Positions 34,173 to 40,839 of a stretch of 64,000 nt of DNA are shown one piece after another. The notes beneath the pieces are model-generated. The model saw nothing but the letters and a program-made list of their open reading frames with translations, made no database searches and was not told where the DNA came from. Position numbers and translations under genes: made by a program. The first letter of the stretch is position 1. Each line of letters begins with the position of its first letter. Origin of the DNA: Providencia sp. R33 (GTDB taxonomy: Bacteria; Pseudomonadota; Gammaproteobacteria; Enterobacterales; Enterobacteriaceae); the NCBI RefSeq assembly GCF_019343475.1, contig NZ_CP072453.1:1612001-1676000 (forward strand), in the 5' to 3' direction.

Positions 34173-34354
34173 TTAGTTCTCTAGCTGCAGAACACCGTGT
34201 TCGGTTGAGCCTGAATAAGCCAACAGCCCTTCATAAACTACTTCATAACCATCAAAGACCTTACCCACTTCAATGGTGTAAGACGGTTGCCCTTCTTCTT
34301 GTGCGAACTCATGAAGATACTTAATTTGTTCTGGTGTTAGTACAATTTACCCAT
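34173..34354 (-). pseudogene. Frameshifted small phage gene
   Basis: After ATG GGT AAA the frame hits a stop at codon 6. Adding one A to the AAA run gives MGKIVLTPEQIKYLHEF followed by about 43 further codons (ending VLQLEN) to the TAA at 34173, a sensible 60-residue protein. The SD (GGAG) is intact. Either a recent one-base loss or a homopolymer sequencing error explains it. Function unknown. Confidence 0.65.
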
Positions 34355-34466
34355 TTGATTGATACTCCGATTTGGATTAAGTAATAAGTAGTGATAATAT
34401 CTCGCCGCTGGTCAAGGATGACTGGTCCTACAACAATAATGATAAAGCTACATTTCCATTAGATAT

Positions 34467-34492
34467 GCCCTTCTATAGATGGGCTTTTTTTT
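34467..34492 (+). terminator. Plus-strand terminator 2 of a gene-poor region
   Basis: GCCC (34467-34470) and GGGC (34481-34484) with a 10-nt loop, followed by eight T. No + strand gene precedes it. Confidence 0.5.
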
Positions 34493-34582
34493 ATGTCATT
34501 TGATAATCACCAATATAATTGCGCATTTGAAATAACCTGCTAGGCTTAACGCTGATATTCATTTGTATAAAGCAACATCTTT

Positions 34583-34608
34583 AGCCTACCGCTGTGTAGG
34601 CTTTTTTT
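34583..34608 (+). terminator. Plus-strand terminator 3 of a gene-poor region
   Basis: AGCCTAC-CGCTGT-GTAGGCT is a perfect 7-bp stem followed by six T. The preceding 90 bases contain TATAAT at 34514-34519 without a good -35. Confidence 0.65.
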
Positions 34609-34750
34609 GCTATCAAACTCATCAATCAATAGTCTTTTCCGTATCTTGTAACAATTAACCCCTAGATTATTTAACTTATATTGGTACTATCAACGACCCC
34701 TACTCGGGCTGTTCATATAATTAGTAATAATCATTCCAAGTGTAGTATTT

Positions 34751-34776
34751 GCCCCGCGCCAACGAGGGGCTTTTTT
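34751..34776 (+). terminator. Plus-strand terminator 4 of a gene-poor region
   Basis: GCCCC (34751-34755) and GGGGC (34766-34770) with an inner CG/CG pair, followed by six T. It faces the 3' end of the Acb2-like gene. Confidence 0.65.
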
Positions 34777-34783
34777 ATTGCAA

Positions 34784-34972
34784 CTAACCTAATTTCGCAC
34801 GGACAAGGCAGTCTTTAGCTTCAAGCAACTTGCGAAGCCCCGCTGACTTCTCAGCACCATCTGGTAACTGCTCATCCATCTGCTTAGCTAGATCACCAAT
34901 TGGCTTGCTAACCTCTTGCAGGTGAGCGGGTAAGTGTTGATATTCAAAATACTTCATGATTGGATTTGACAT
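34784..34972 (-). CDS. acb2: Acb2/Tad1-like anti-defence protein
   Basis: This 62-residue helical protein starts at ATG 34970-34972 (GAGG SD) as MSNPIMKYFEYQHLPAHLQ. The segments KYFEYQHLPAHLQ, VSKPIGDLAKQMDEQLPDG and EKSAGLRKLLEAKDCLVRA are the hallmarks of the Acb2/Tad1 domain. Acb2 is a hexameric cyclic-nucleotide sponge that blocks CBASS; Tad1 sequesters gcADPR in Thoeris. Which ligands this copy binds is not visible. It lies at the end of the lysis cassette, a usual cargo position. A longer opening from 35005 would add 11 poorly supported residues. Confidence 0.82.
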   Translation of the reverse strand: MSNPIMKYFEYQHLPAHLQEVSKPIGDLAKQMDEQLPDGAEKSAGLRKLLEAKDCLVRAKLG

Positions 34973-35188
34973 GTAAACCTCGTTAGTTATGTCGTTGTTG
35001 TTCAATTTCCCGTATTGCTTTCTTGCGCATCTCTTAAATTATCATCACTAATCATTCTAATTAGTCACCAAGCGCTGTTGGTGTGAAAATAATGATTAAT
35101 ATGGTTTATATAAAATTTACAAATGAAAATTATATATAGACTTATATAAAATTAGGCAAAAGAAAACTACACATAGGTTAATAAATAC

Positions 35189-35401
35189 ATGGAACACAAT
35201 ATAATAGGCACTCTTGTTGAGTTAACTCGCAGAAGCAATGATGACGTTAAAATAGCAGCTGTTAGTGCGCTTGGTGACTATAAAGCCACTATTGAGCAAC
35301 ATTTAGCTATTTCTAGGCTGATTGAATTATGTAAAGACCCTAATAAAGATGTCGCTATTTCAGCAATAAAAGCTTTAAGCAAGCTTTCAGGTTATTTTTA
35401 G
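35189..35401 (+). CDS. HEAT-repeat miniprotein
   Basis: This 70-residue protein is two HEAT-like repeats: LVELTRRSNDDVKIAAVSALGDYK and LIELCKDPNKDVAISAIKALSKLSG. The D/N-xDVxxAAxxALG pattern is typical. It is transcribed opposite to the late operon and ends three bases from the Rz stop. Upstream is A+T-rich with a plausible promoter. Such small solenoids usually bind proteins; the partner is unknown. Confidence 0.65.
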   Translation: MEHNIIGTLVELTRRSNDDVKIAAVSALGDYKATIEQHLAISRLIELCKDPNKDVAISAIKALSKLSGYF

Positions 35402-35403
35402 CT

Positions 35404-35868
35404 TTATCTTAAACACTCTGCTCTAATGTAATCTTGCAAGCCAAGTATCATTTGCTTGGACTCTGCGATTCGTTGCCTGAGTAACCAATAATTTCCGATA
35501 GCGGAGTCAGTAGGTCTGGCGGCTGTTCCATCATCCAAGCTGGAGGTGGAATTGGTTTCGCCTTTCGGACAACTGGCTCTGATGTACACCCGCTCAGGAT
35601 TGCGCTCAGCAGCAATACGCAGCTGGTCAATTTTAGCTTTTGCATTTGTGAGTTCCGTTGTGTGTTTGATATCGAGTTCGTGAAGTGATTCAATACGCTT
35701 TTCGTAGTCTGCCATTTCAGCAACGAGGGAGCTGTTTGCTTTCTTTAGGTCTTTATTCTCTTTACCAAGCTCAATAATTTCTTTAGTCGAAAAGAACAAA
35801 GCAATACACAACCCACCCCACAACAGAACAGGTAGCCATGATTTTAAGCTGTTCACAGCAAGCTCCAC
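35404..35868 (-). CDS. Rz: Rz-like i-spanin
   Basis: This 154-residue protein has an N-terminal membrane anchor (WLPVLLWGGLCIALFFS, about 11-27) and a periplasmic coiled coil (IELGKENKDLKKANSSLVAEMADYEKRIESLHELDIKHTTELTNAKAKIDQLRIAAERN). The Rz1 gene is embedded in another frame. It overlaps the endolysin by 16 bases. Spanins fuse the membranes in the last step of lysis. Confidence 0.88.
   Translation of the reverse strand: MELAVNSLKSWLPVLLWGGLCIALFFSTKEIIELGKENKDLKKANSSLVAEMADYEKRIESLHELDIKHTTELTNAKAKIDQLRIAAERNPERVYIRASCPKGETNSTSSLDDGTAARPTDSAIGNYWLLRQRIAESKQMILGLQDYIRAECLR
35448..35645 (-). CDS. Rz1: Rz1-like o-spanin lipoprotein
   Basis: This 65-residue protein is fully inside Rz in another frame. 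MQKLKLTSCVLLLSAILSGC is a lipoprotein signal with lipobox LSGC, followed by a proline-rich part (KPIPPPAWMMEQPPDLLTPL) as in Rz1. It pairs with Rz across the periplasm. Confidence 0.85.
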   Translation of the reverse strand: MQKLKLTSCVLLLSAILSGCTSEPVVRKAKPIPPPAWMMEQPPDLLTPLSEIIGYSGNESQSPSK

Positions 35869-36284
35869 GCTTTTTCGAACGTAGCCTCGCTATAGGGTTG
35901 ATAACCTAATTCAACGCTGACAATTGCAGTTGCTAATGCAATCCCCACTTTTTTATTATTAGTGTCGATATGATCATTAATACCTACACCAATTGAAGCA
36001 GCAGCGCGGTTAATGTAACCAGACGTATTATTTTCAATCGGTGGCGCATACTTGTTAATAATTGCGGCTACAGAATTCAACCCATATTTACGTTGATAAG
36101 TTTGAAGTAGTTTATAGATGGCACGAATGCCGTATTCAACCGTTTCAAAGCGGCAGAAGCGAGGTTTATCAACACCTATCTCAATACCTATCTGACCCTG
36201 CCATTTATTCGCAGGATTATAGTCAATATTACCCGGGTTATTATTGCGCTCACCGCGTGCTATTTTTCGCTGTTGGTTACTCAT
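35853..36284 (-). CDS. Endolysin (peptidoglycan hydrolase)
   Basis: This 143-residue protein begins with the motif RGERNNNPGNIDYNPANKWQGQ, seen in small phage peptidoglycan hydrolases of the transglycosylase/virion-lysin type. FETVEYGIRAIYKLLQTYQRKYGLNSV is also typical. No signal peptide is present, so it needs the holin. It is encoded between holin and Rz. Confidence 0.78.
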   Translation of the reverse strand: MSNQQRKIARGERNNNPGNIDYNPANKWQGQIGIEIGVDKPRFCRFETVEYGIRAIYKLLQTYQRKYGLNSVAAIINKYAPPIENNTSGYINRAAASIGVGINDHIDTNNKKVGIALATAIVSVELGYQPYSEATFEKAWSLL

Positions 36285-36649
36285 TTCTTCACCATAAAAG
36301 TAAAAGGCCGCTTAATTAGCAGCCAGATTGATTTGATTCGGGACATTAGTTTACTGATGACAACAACCGACATGATGTTGCCACCCGCTGAGAATATGAC
36401 GATAAACAAAATACCGCTGAGCAATACATCTGATGATGCTGCTATTCGGTCGCCTGCAACGGTTTGGTATATTTGATAAACCCAGCAAATAAATAAGGCC
36501 GTACCGATAATCGAATCTCGGCGCTTAGCATAACGACACAAAAACACGGTGATTGCCGAGGCTGATTTAAATAAAATATCAGCGGAACCTAGAGGATTGA
36601 TATCTATCCAGCGCGTCACGGTGGTAAAAACTGTTAAGAAGGCGTCCAT
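36281..36649 (-). CDS. Holin
   Basis: This 122-residue membrane protein has about three hydrophobic segments (ILFKSASAITVFLC, IIGTALFICWVYQIYQ, VLLSGILFIVIFSAGG) and a positively charged C-terminus (LLIKRPFTFMVKK). It overlaps the endolysin and the gene upstream by one to four bases. This fits a three-helix holin. Confidence 0.75.
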   Translation of the reverse strand: MDAFLTVFTTVTRWIDINPLGSADILFKSASAITVFLCRYAKRRDSIIGTALFICWVYQIYQTVAGDRIAASSDVLLSGILFIVIFSAGGNIMSVVVISKLMSRIKSIWLLIKRPFTFMVKK

Positions 36650-37077
36650 CAGTTACCCCCTTTATTTCGCCAATCTTTAATGGCCTGTACGATACTGCTG
36701 AAGTTTCGGTCTATTGATGCTGCAATACGGCTAAACAACTTTCTAAGGTTGTCTTTGTTTGCAGCAAGTACCAGAACGGGGATTAGCAAGGCTGAAACTA
36801 CAATAGCCATTATTCGAGGGCTGATATTCCAAGTCCAAACTTGAGCAATCACCTCGGATGCTTCTTTAGCAACGAGTATTCCTGCACAAAAAGCGAGAAT
36901 AAAATGCAGTATCTTTCGTCGGTTATTGTCTTTCGACGCTATCACGGAAGCAGAAGCACCAATAATAGCGCCTAATACCACGCCATAATCAGCGCCAAAT
37001 AACATACCGCCAAGCGAACCACCTACTGCACCACCGACGGCGATACCTGCTGTTACTGTGTGTGGCATAAATGACAC
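36649..37077 (-). CDS. Second holin-like membrane protein
   Basis: This 142-residue protein has a glycine-rich hydrophobic N-terminus (AGIAVGGAVGGSLGGMLFGADYGVVLGAIIGASASVIA) and two further membrane helices (LHFILAFCAGILVA, IMAIVVSALLIPVLVLAA). Its stop abuts the holin start. It may be a holin partner or antiholin. Confidence 0.65.
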   Translation of the reverse strand: MSFMPHTVTAGIAVGGAVGGSLGGMLFGADYGVVLGAIIGASASVIASKDNNRRKILHFILAFCAGILVAKEASEVIAQVWTWNISPRIMAIVVSALLIPVLVLAANKDNLRKLFSRIAASIDRNFSSIVQAIKDWRNKGGN

Positions 37078-37191
37078 CTGTTTTTAGTTGATAGGAAGCC
37101 ACCAGCAATAGCAGCTAGAACTGAATAGGTGGCGGGCGCAACTCCGCCTTACGCGCAGATATCGATTTCTCTGCATGAGGTTTTCGATAAA

Positions 37192-37326
37192 TTAATGAAA
37201 TACAGCTCGCCAATAGGCTTTGTATTTTGAGCGAGTTAGAAAGTAATGAAATGACCAGGCTAAACTTAACTGTTCTTTAGTCTTACCAGACAATTTAATG
37301 CATAGATTAATAAATATATTTTTCAT
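37192..37326 (-). CDS. Small 44-residue protein upstream of the holins
   Basis: MKNIFINLCIKLSGKTKEQL... YKAYWRAVFH, basic and partly amphipathic. The ATG at 37324-37326 has GGAGAT six bases upstream. It lies between the GrlR gene and the holin genes. Function unknown; translation inferred from SD and spacing. Confidence 0.5.
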   Translation of the reverse strand: MKNIFINLCIKLSGKTKEQLSLAWSFHYFLTRSKYKAYWRAVFH

Positions 37327-37338
37327 ATTATCTCCAAT

Positions 37339-37362
37339 AAAAAAGGCCACCTAAGTGACCTT
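37339..37362 (-). terminator. Mini-terminator after the GrlR gene
   Basis: AAGGTCAC-TTAG-GTGGCCTT, seven of eight pairs, followed by T-run in the minus direction; it lies just after the GrlR stop. Confidence 0.6.
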
Positions 37363-37380
37363 GTCATTTATAGAGGTGCC

Positions 37381-37701
37381 TTAATATAAATCCCCGATAA
37401 ACTTTGCTTCTACTTCAATCATGGTTTCTGGCATCCCTTGAACGCCACCTCTCAATATATAGCCAGTGGGAGTGGTTAATGTAAATAAACCAAGAGTAAA
37501 ATTGCCAATATCACCAAACACAGAAGTTACAGACTTGTCATGTTGTTCTAATTGCAAAATAACATCATTTGCTAACACTCGACCCTTGTATGAATACACA
37601 AAATCGCCACCATTAACTTCGTGATTTCGAACGACTACCGTGCCATTTCCAAAATCTTGCATATTACTTCGAAAAGTAACGTAGTAAATCCCATCTTTCA
37701 T
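37381..37701 (-). CDS. grlR: GrlR-family regulator
   Basis: This 106-residue protein starts at ATG 37699-37701, MKDGIYYVTFRSN, and has the GrlR signature GNGTVVVRN-VNGGDFVYSYKG and a beta-barrel pattern to the end. GrlR in attaching-and-effacing pathogens binds GrlA and represses the LEE type III secretion genes; homologues occur in prophages. No GrlA is seen in this window. A role in lysogenic control of host genes is possible. Confidence 0.72.
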   Translation of the reverse strand: MKDGIYYVTFRSNMQDFGNGTVVVRNHEVNGGDFVYSYKGRVLANDVILQLEQHDKSVTSVFGDIGNFTLGLFTLTTPTGYILRGGVQGMPETMIEVEAKFIGDLY

Positions 37702-37815
37702 ATATACCTCATGCAGTAATTGTTTAGCTGAAAAATCAGCCAATAGACCATACTGCATAACGATAAATATATCTAATATGTGACTCTCAGAAATAAAACA
37801 ACCAAGTGCCCGTTG

Positions 37816-38064
37816 TTAATGAGAAGGTGTTTTACCTCTGCAGATAACCCGAACTGTATCGCCCGTTACCGTAGTAATGTAAGCATGGTCAGTTCGCTTA
37901 ATATCAAATGCAGGTACACCGTCTTTTGTTGTGTATTCTAATCGAGCGGCAATATCGGGATTATCAACCGCTGGATAAAACTCCAACCGGTACATATTTC
38001 CCAAATAATGTGACTCTTCAACTTTACGGCCTTCACGTTCAGTTATTAATTTAAGTGCGTACAT
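37816..38064 (-). CDS. Small hypothetical protein
   Basis: This 82-residue protein starts at ATG 38062-38064 (AAGGAAC SD): MYALKLITEREGRKVEESHYLGNMYRLEFYP... TTVTGDTVRVICRGKTPSH. It is a beta-rich small protein. A family cannot be named. Confidence 0.55.
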   Translation of the reverse strand: MYALKLITEREGRKVEESHYLGNMYRLEFYPAVDNPDIAARLEYTTKDGVPAFDIKRTDHAYITTVTGDTVRVICRGKTPSH

Positions 38065-38091
38065 AGTTACGTTCCTTAGTGCATAGGTAAT

Positions 38092-38117
38092 AAAAAAGGC
38101 CTCCAAATGGAGACCTT
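38092..38117 (-). terminator. Mini-terminator in the accessory region
   Basis: AAGGTCTCC-ATTT-GGAGGCCTT has eight of nine pairs and six T after it in the minus direction. It lies between two small genes. Confidence 0.7.
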
Positions 38118-38139
38118 AAGTTAATTCATATTTGATAGC

Positions 38140-38345
38140 TTAAGATGTATGACAACCCCTGCTACACCAATAACAACCATTGGCTGGAGTGTATCCTTGA
38201 TTTTTTGCCGCCAATACTGCTGAGTGACAACTGAGAAATTCCCCAAATACAATTTATTTGACGGCAATGGCATATACTGACATCCATCCTGATGTACCTC
38301 GTAGTCACCTTGTGCATCTTTAAATATGTGAACATAGTAATCCAT
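38140..38345 (-). CDS. MDYY-type small CxxC protein, frameshifted copy
   Basis: MDYYVHIFKDAQGDYEVHQDGCQYMPLPSN... LYLGNF is one of three related genes here (others at 39130 and 40249). The open frame continues to 38121 with a hydrophobic end and no cysteines. Shifting by one base at the A6 run (about 38201-38206) instead gives a 20-residue linker and NGCYWCSRGCHTS with stop at 38140, exactly restoring the spacing from LGNF to the CxxC seen in the copy at 40249. One A is probably missing, or reading slips here. Confidence 0.6.
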
Positions 38346-38558
38346 ACTTATTCTCCAGTTGTTGCGTACGCTAGGAGATAATACATGGAACAACAAAACA
38401 ATACTTAAGCGATATTCACATTTTTCACAATCCAGAACCACCAGCTACAGAAGCCAGTGTGGGTTAATGAATTCTGTTGATATTTAGGTTAAGTTAGAGG
38501 TTCAGCCCTATGTGACTTACCGAAGGGATGGCTGATTAACTTCGAAAAAGGAAATGTT

Positions 38559-38819
38559 ATGTCAGAAACGAACAATGTTGATTCTGTTCAATTTTCAGAT
38601 ACTGATGAAGTAATACTAAACCTAATTGCACAAACAGGTTTGCAGTGGACTATATTGAATGTACTGATCCAAAAATATTTAACTGAAGATGATAAAGAGT
38701 TAATTAAGAAAATGGTGGTCAATTCCTATGAAAAGACTAAGCAAAATAAAAGCTCAACTCACACTGATTTGATTTTGCAAGAAAAGCAAATCAAGTATAT
38801 GAATATGTATATGAAATAA
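38559..38819 (+). CDS. Hypothetical small + strand protein
   Basis: This 86-residue helical protein (FSDTDEVILNLIAQTGLQWTILNVLIQKYL... KELIKKMVVNSYEKTK) has an AAAGGAAATGTT SD and its own upstream region of about 200 bases. It runs opposite to the late operon, so it may be expressed in the lysogen. No family recognised. Confidence 0.58.
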   Translation: MSETNNVDSVQFSDTDEVILNLIAQTGLQWTILNVLIQKYLTEDDKELIKKMVVNSYEKTKQNKSSTHTDLILQEKQIKYMNMYMK

Positions 38820-38824
38820 TCAAC

Positions 38825-39022
38825 TTACCCCATAGAAAGGGTTGCTTTTATTGATTGTTCAAAGTTTCCAGATGCTATTCTGACCATTTTAGACCCACAG
38901 CTCATTGCCGCTTGCATGTCATTGAGCTGTTTTTCTAATGCTATTACGCGTTCTTCTAAACTACGGTCTGCCTTTACCTTAGAAATGCGGGCAATTCGTG
39001 CTTTCTTGATATTTCGACTCAT
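38825..39022 (-). CDS. Small coiled-coil protein
   Basis: This 65-residue protein starts at ATG 39020-39022 (GAGAGG SD). A basic N-terminus (MSRNIKKARIARISKVKAD) is followed by a coiled coil (LEERVIALEKQLNDMQAAM). Function unknown; convergent with the gene at 38559. Confidence 0.58.
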   Translation of the reverse strand: MSRNIKKARIARISKVKADRSLEERVIALEKQLNDMQAAMSCGSKMVRIASGNFEQSIKATLSMG

Positions 39023-39129
39023 AACTACCTCTCTTAAATAGAAAAGGCCACGCAATGCGTAGATGCGTAGCCCTTGGAATAGTTTGTTGTTGAATTACTT
39101 CCTATACTTAAAATGATAGTAACTAGTAT

Positions 39130-39357
39130 TTATCGTTTTTTTTCAAAAACGCTATTCTCAGCTTGCATATCACTCATGCATTCAGGGCAACTAACAACAG
39201 TGCTCGTGGTCATACTCTTAACTTTCTGTATTGCGCCATATTCACCAAAGTAGTAACCCACATAAGTAGCATCACTGTGTTGAGCAAGTTTCGGGCATGC
39301 TTTTTTGTGTAATATGACCACTCCACCACGATCGCTTTTTGTTAAATAATAATCCAT
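39130..39357 (-). CDS. MDYY-type small CxxC protein
   Basis: This 75-residue protein (MDYYLTKSDRGGVVILHKKACPKL... VGYYFGEYGA... VVSCPECMSDM) shares with its paralogues the M(D/E)YY start, an HxxxC, a glycine-aromatic block and a C-terminal CPxC. Four metal ligand-like residues suggest zinc binding; this is inferred. Confidence 0.65.
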   Translation of the reverse strand: MDYYLTKSDRGGVVILHKKACPKLAQHSDATYVGYYFGEYGAIQKVKSMTTSTVVSCPECMSDMQAENSVFEKKR

Positions 39358-39473
39358 AACGCCCTGCCTTATTCTTTTCCCTGTTATTTCAACCTAGCAA
39401 ATAGACAACTTTGTATCAATGAATAGATCTAACGCAGGTAAATAATTGAAAGAATATATGGGTAGGTACTCAG

Positions 39474-39565
39474 CACTCGCGTTATCCACAATGAAAAGGT
39501 AACTCCCAGCTTTACGAGTGGATTTCAAAAGCAGCGGGCCTACCACGTGAAGTTATCTTTTCATT
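39474..39565 (+). other. Candidate structured RNA with nested inverted repeats
   Basis: AATGAAAAGGTAACT (39490-39504) and AGTTATCTTTTCATT (39551-39565) form a 15-bp stem with one G-U on the + strand (C-A mismatch on the other). Inside, CCC/GGG (39505-39507, 39536-39538) and GCTTT/AAAGC (39509-39513, 39528-39532) form an inner stem. The loop's CGAGTG could pair with CACTCG at 39474-39479, or its GTGG with CCAC at 39543-39546. No gene lies in 39358-39730. Orientation suggests an RNA upstream of the exported protein gene. Confidence 0.5.
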
Positions 39566-39730
39566 ATGAGAAACACGCCAAAGTAATACTAAGCACCCCA
39601 TACATAAATTATCATCATAAAATCCTCAAATATATCTCATTATATCTCCATACTTTTTAAAAGGTTTTTAAGTAAACTAAAAAAGCAATCTAGCACCTAC
39701 CTGTTAATTAGAAATATAAGGAGTCAGATT

Positions 39731-40057
39731 ATGAAAGCTTTATTTCCTCTACTTCTATTGGTTCCTATAATTGCAATTGCACAACCAGGGCCATGGAAAA
39801 ACTCAAATAATCCTCGTTGGCAAGATACGGCTAATGAACGCCCATTTAATCAAAATAGAGTTAATATGCAAAACATCAATCAAGGATCAACAGTAAGAGG
39901 TCCTCGGTTGTTAGACTGTTCTAGTACTGTTAATACCGCTCTATGTGAAAAGCATAATGAGGCACTAAAAGTGTGTGGAACAGAGAGAGGTCCAACTCAC
40001 GCAAAATGCATGCAAAATGAGATGTACGGACAATCAAATCAACAAACAACCAATTAA
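39731..40057 (+). CDS. Small exported cysteine-bearing protein
   Basis: This 108-residue protein has a signal peptide (MKALFPLLLLVPIIAIA, cut likely after A17) and a polar, N/Q-rich mature part with four cysteines (LLDCSS, TALCEKH, KVCGTE, AKCMQN), probably two disulfides in the periplasm or outside. RBS is AAGGAG. It is on the + strand with its own terminator (40199-40222), a classic moron. Function unknown. Confidence 0.65.
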   Translation: MKALFPLLLLVPIIAIAQPGPWKNSNNPRWQDTANERPFNQNRVNMQNINQGSTVRGPRLLDCSSTVNTALCEKHNEALKVCGTERGPTHAKCMQNEMYGQSNQQTTN

Positions 40058-40198
40058 ATATTTGACGGATAATTATATTTAATATGTTGTGGCTGTTATG
40101 TGAGCTGAATACTTTTTACTCATTTACCTTAAGTAAAATTAATGATAAGGTGATTCTTCGTACATTGCTAACTAAATTTGTCATTTTTTCTAATTTAT

Positions 40199-40222
40199 GC
40201 CACCTCGTGGGGTGGCTTTTTT
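40199..40222 (+). terminator. Terminator of the exported protein gene
   Basis: GCCACC-TCGTGG-GGTGGC followed by six T. The stem sequence matches that of the hairpin after the tape measure gene on the other strand. Confidence 0.8.
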
Positions 40223-40248
40223 AGTTTTCTCACGTTCAGTATATACAA

Positions 40249-40443
40249 TCAAGTATTGCAGCAATTAGGGCATGCTTTAACTTTCGGGAAAAAATACATT
40301 TGAGCAACATAGGTGGCTGAGAAATGATTATCAAATTTACCTAGGAATAATCGTCTCTTACCCTCAGGTAGATATCCGCAGCCCCCTTTATGCACACGAT
40401 GATAAGCGTATTCATCAATTAAAGTGTCTACGTAGTATTCCAT
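40249..40443 (-). CDS. MDYY-type small CxxC protein
   Basis: This 64-residue protein (MEYYVDTLIDEYAYHRVHKGGCGYLPEGKRRLFLGKF... KACPNCCNT) is the most complete member of the three-gene family; the H-x3-C and CPNC elements are clear. The ATG at 40441-40443 has GGAATGGAG. It is the first gene after the candidate late promoter. Confidence 0.65.
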   Translation of the reverse strand: MEYYVDTLIDEYAYHRVHKGGCGYLPEGKRRLFLGKFDNHFSATYVAQMYFFPKVKACPNCCNT

Positions 40444-40533
40444 ACTCCATTCCTTTCTTATTATTTTTAGCATGATAGTTAATAGAAAGATTATTAAAGC
40501 TTGGCCAATAAAAGTATCCTTAATCCGCTCTAT

Positions 40534-40559
40534 AAAAAACCCGCCATTGCTGACGGGTT
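40534..40559 (-). terminator. Early late-operon terminator (tR'-like)
   Basis: AACCCG (40538-40543) and CGGGTT (40554-40559) with a 10-nt loop, followed by six T in the minus direction. It lies about 45 bases past the predicted late transcription start. Confidence 0.65.
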
Positions 40560-40560
40560 C

Positions 40561-40635
40561 CGCTATAGGGACCTGCTAATCATCCTTGATACCTATAGCG
40601 CCACGTAGGTTATGCTACAGCCATCTGACTTGCAA
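40561..40635 (-). promoter_or_regulatory. Candidate late promoter and leader hairpin
   Basis: On the minus strand TTGCAA (40635-40630), a 17-bp spacer and TAACCT (40612-40607) could form the late promoter. The RNA would begin near 40600 with CGCTATAGG... CCTATAGCG (9-bp stem, 22-nt loop, 40600-40561) and meet the terminator at 40559-40534. This matches lambda's pR'-tR' plan downstream of Q. Confidence 0.45.
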
Positions 40636-40720
40636 TTAATAATTGTAACATTTCATTAACTACACATGTAACTCTGACCAAACGTAACAGCAAGTCTTAT
40701 GTTTGTTTTAGGTACAAAAA

Positions 40721-40742
40721 AGCCCCGCGATTGCGAGGCCTT
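40721..40742 (-). terminator. Terminator after the Q gene
   Basis: GGCCTCGC-AATC-GCGGGGCT has a strong GC-rich stem, followed by six T on the minus strand. It lies about 100 bases past the Q stop. Confidence 0.75.
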
Positions 40743-40839
40743 GAATTGGTTTAATGCGACTAGGTATAGAATGTCCATTATTGGAAGATAATAAGCCAAT
40801 TTCGGACAAAATTCAAGTTTTACTATTTATTCGAACAAC

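Noticed and set aside
39474..39565. Retron or known ribozyme
   Set aside because: No reverse transcriptase gene is near, and the sequence lacks the conserved motifs of hammerhead, HDV or twister elements that I can recall.
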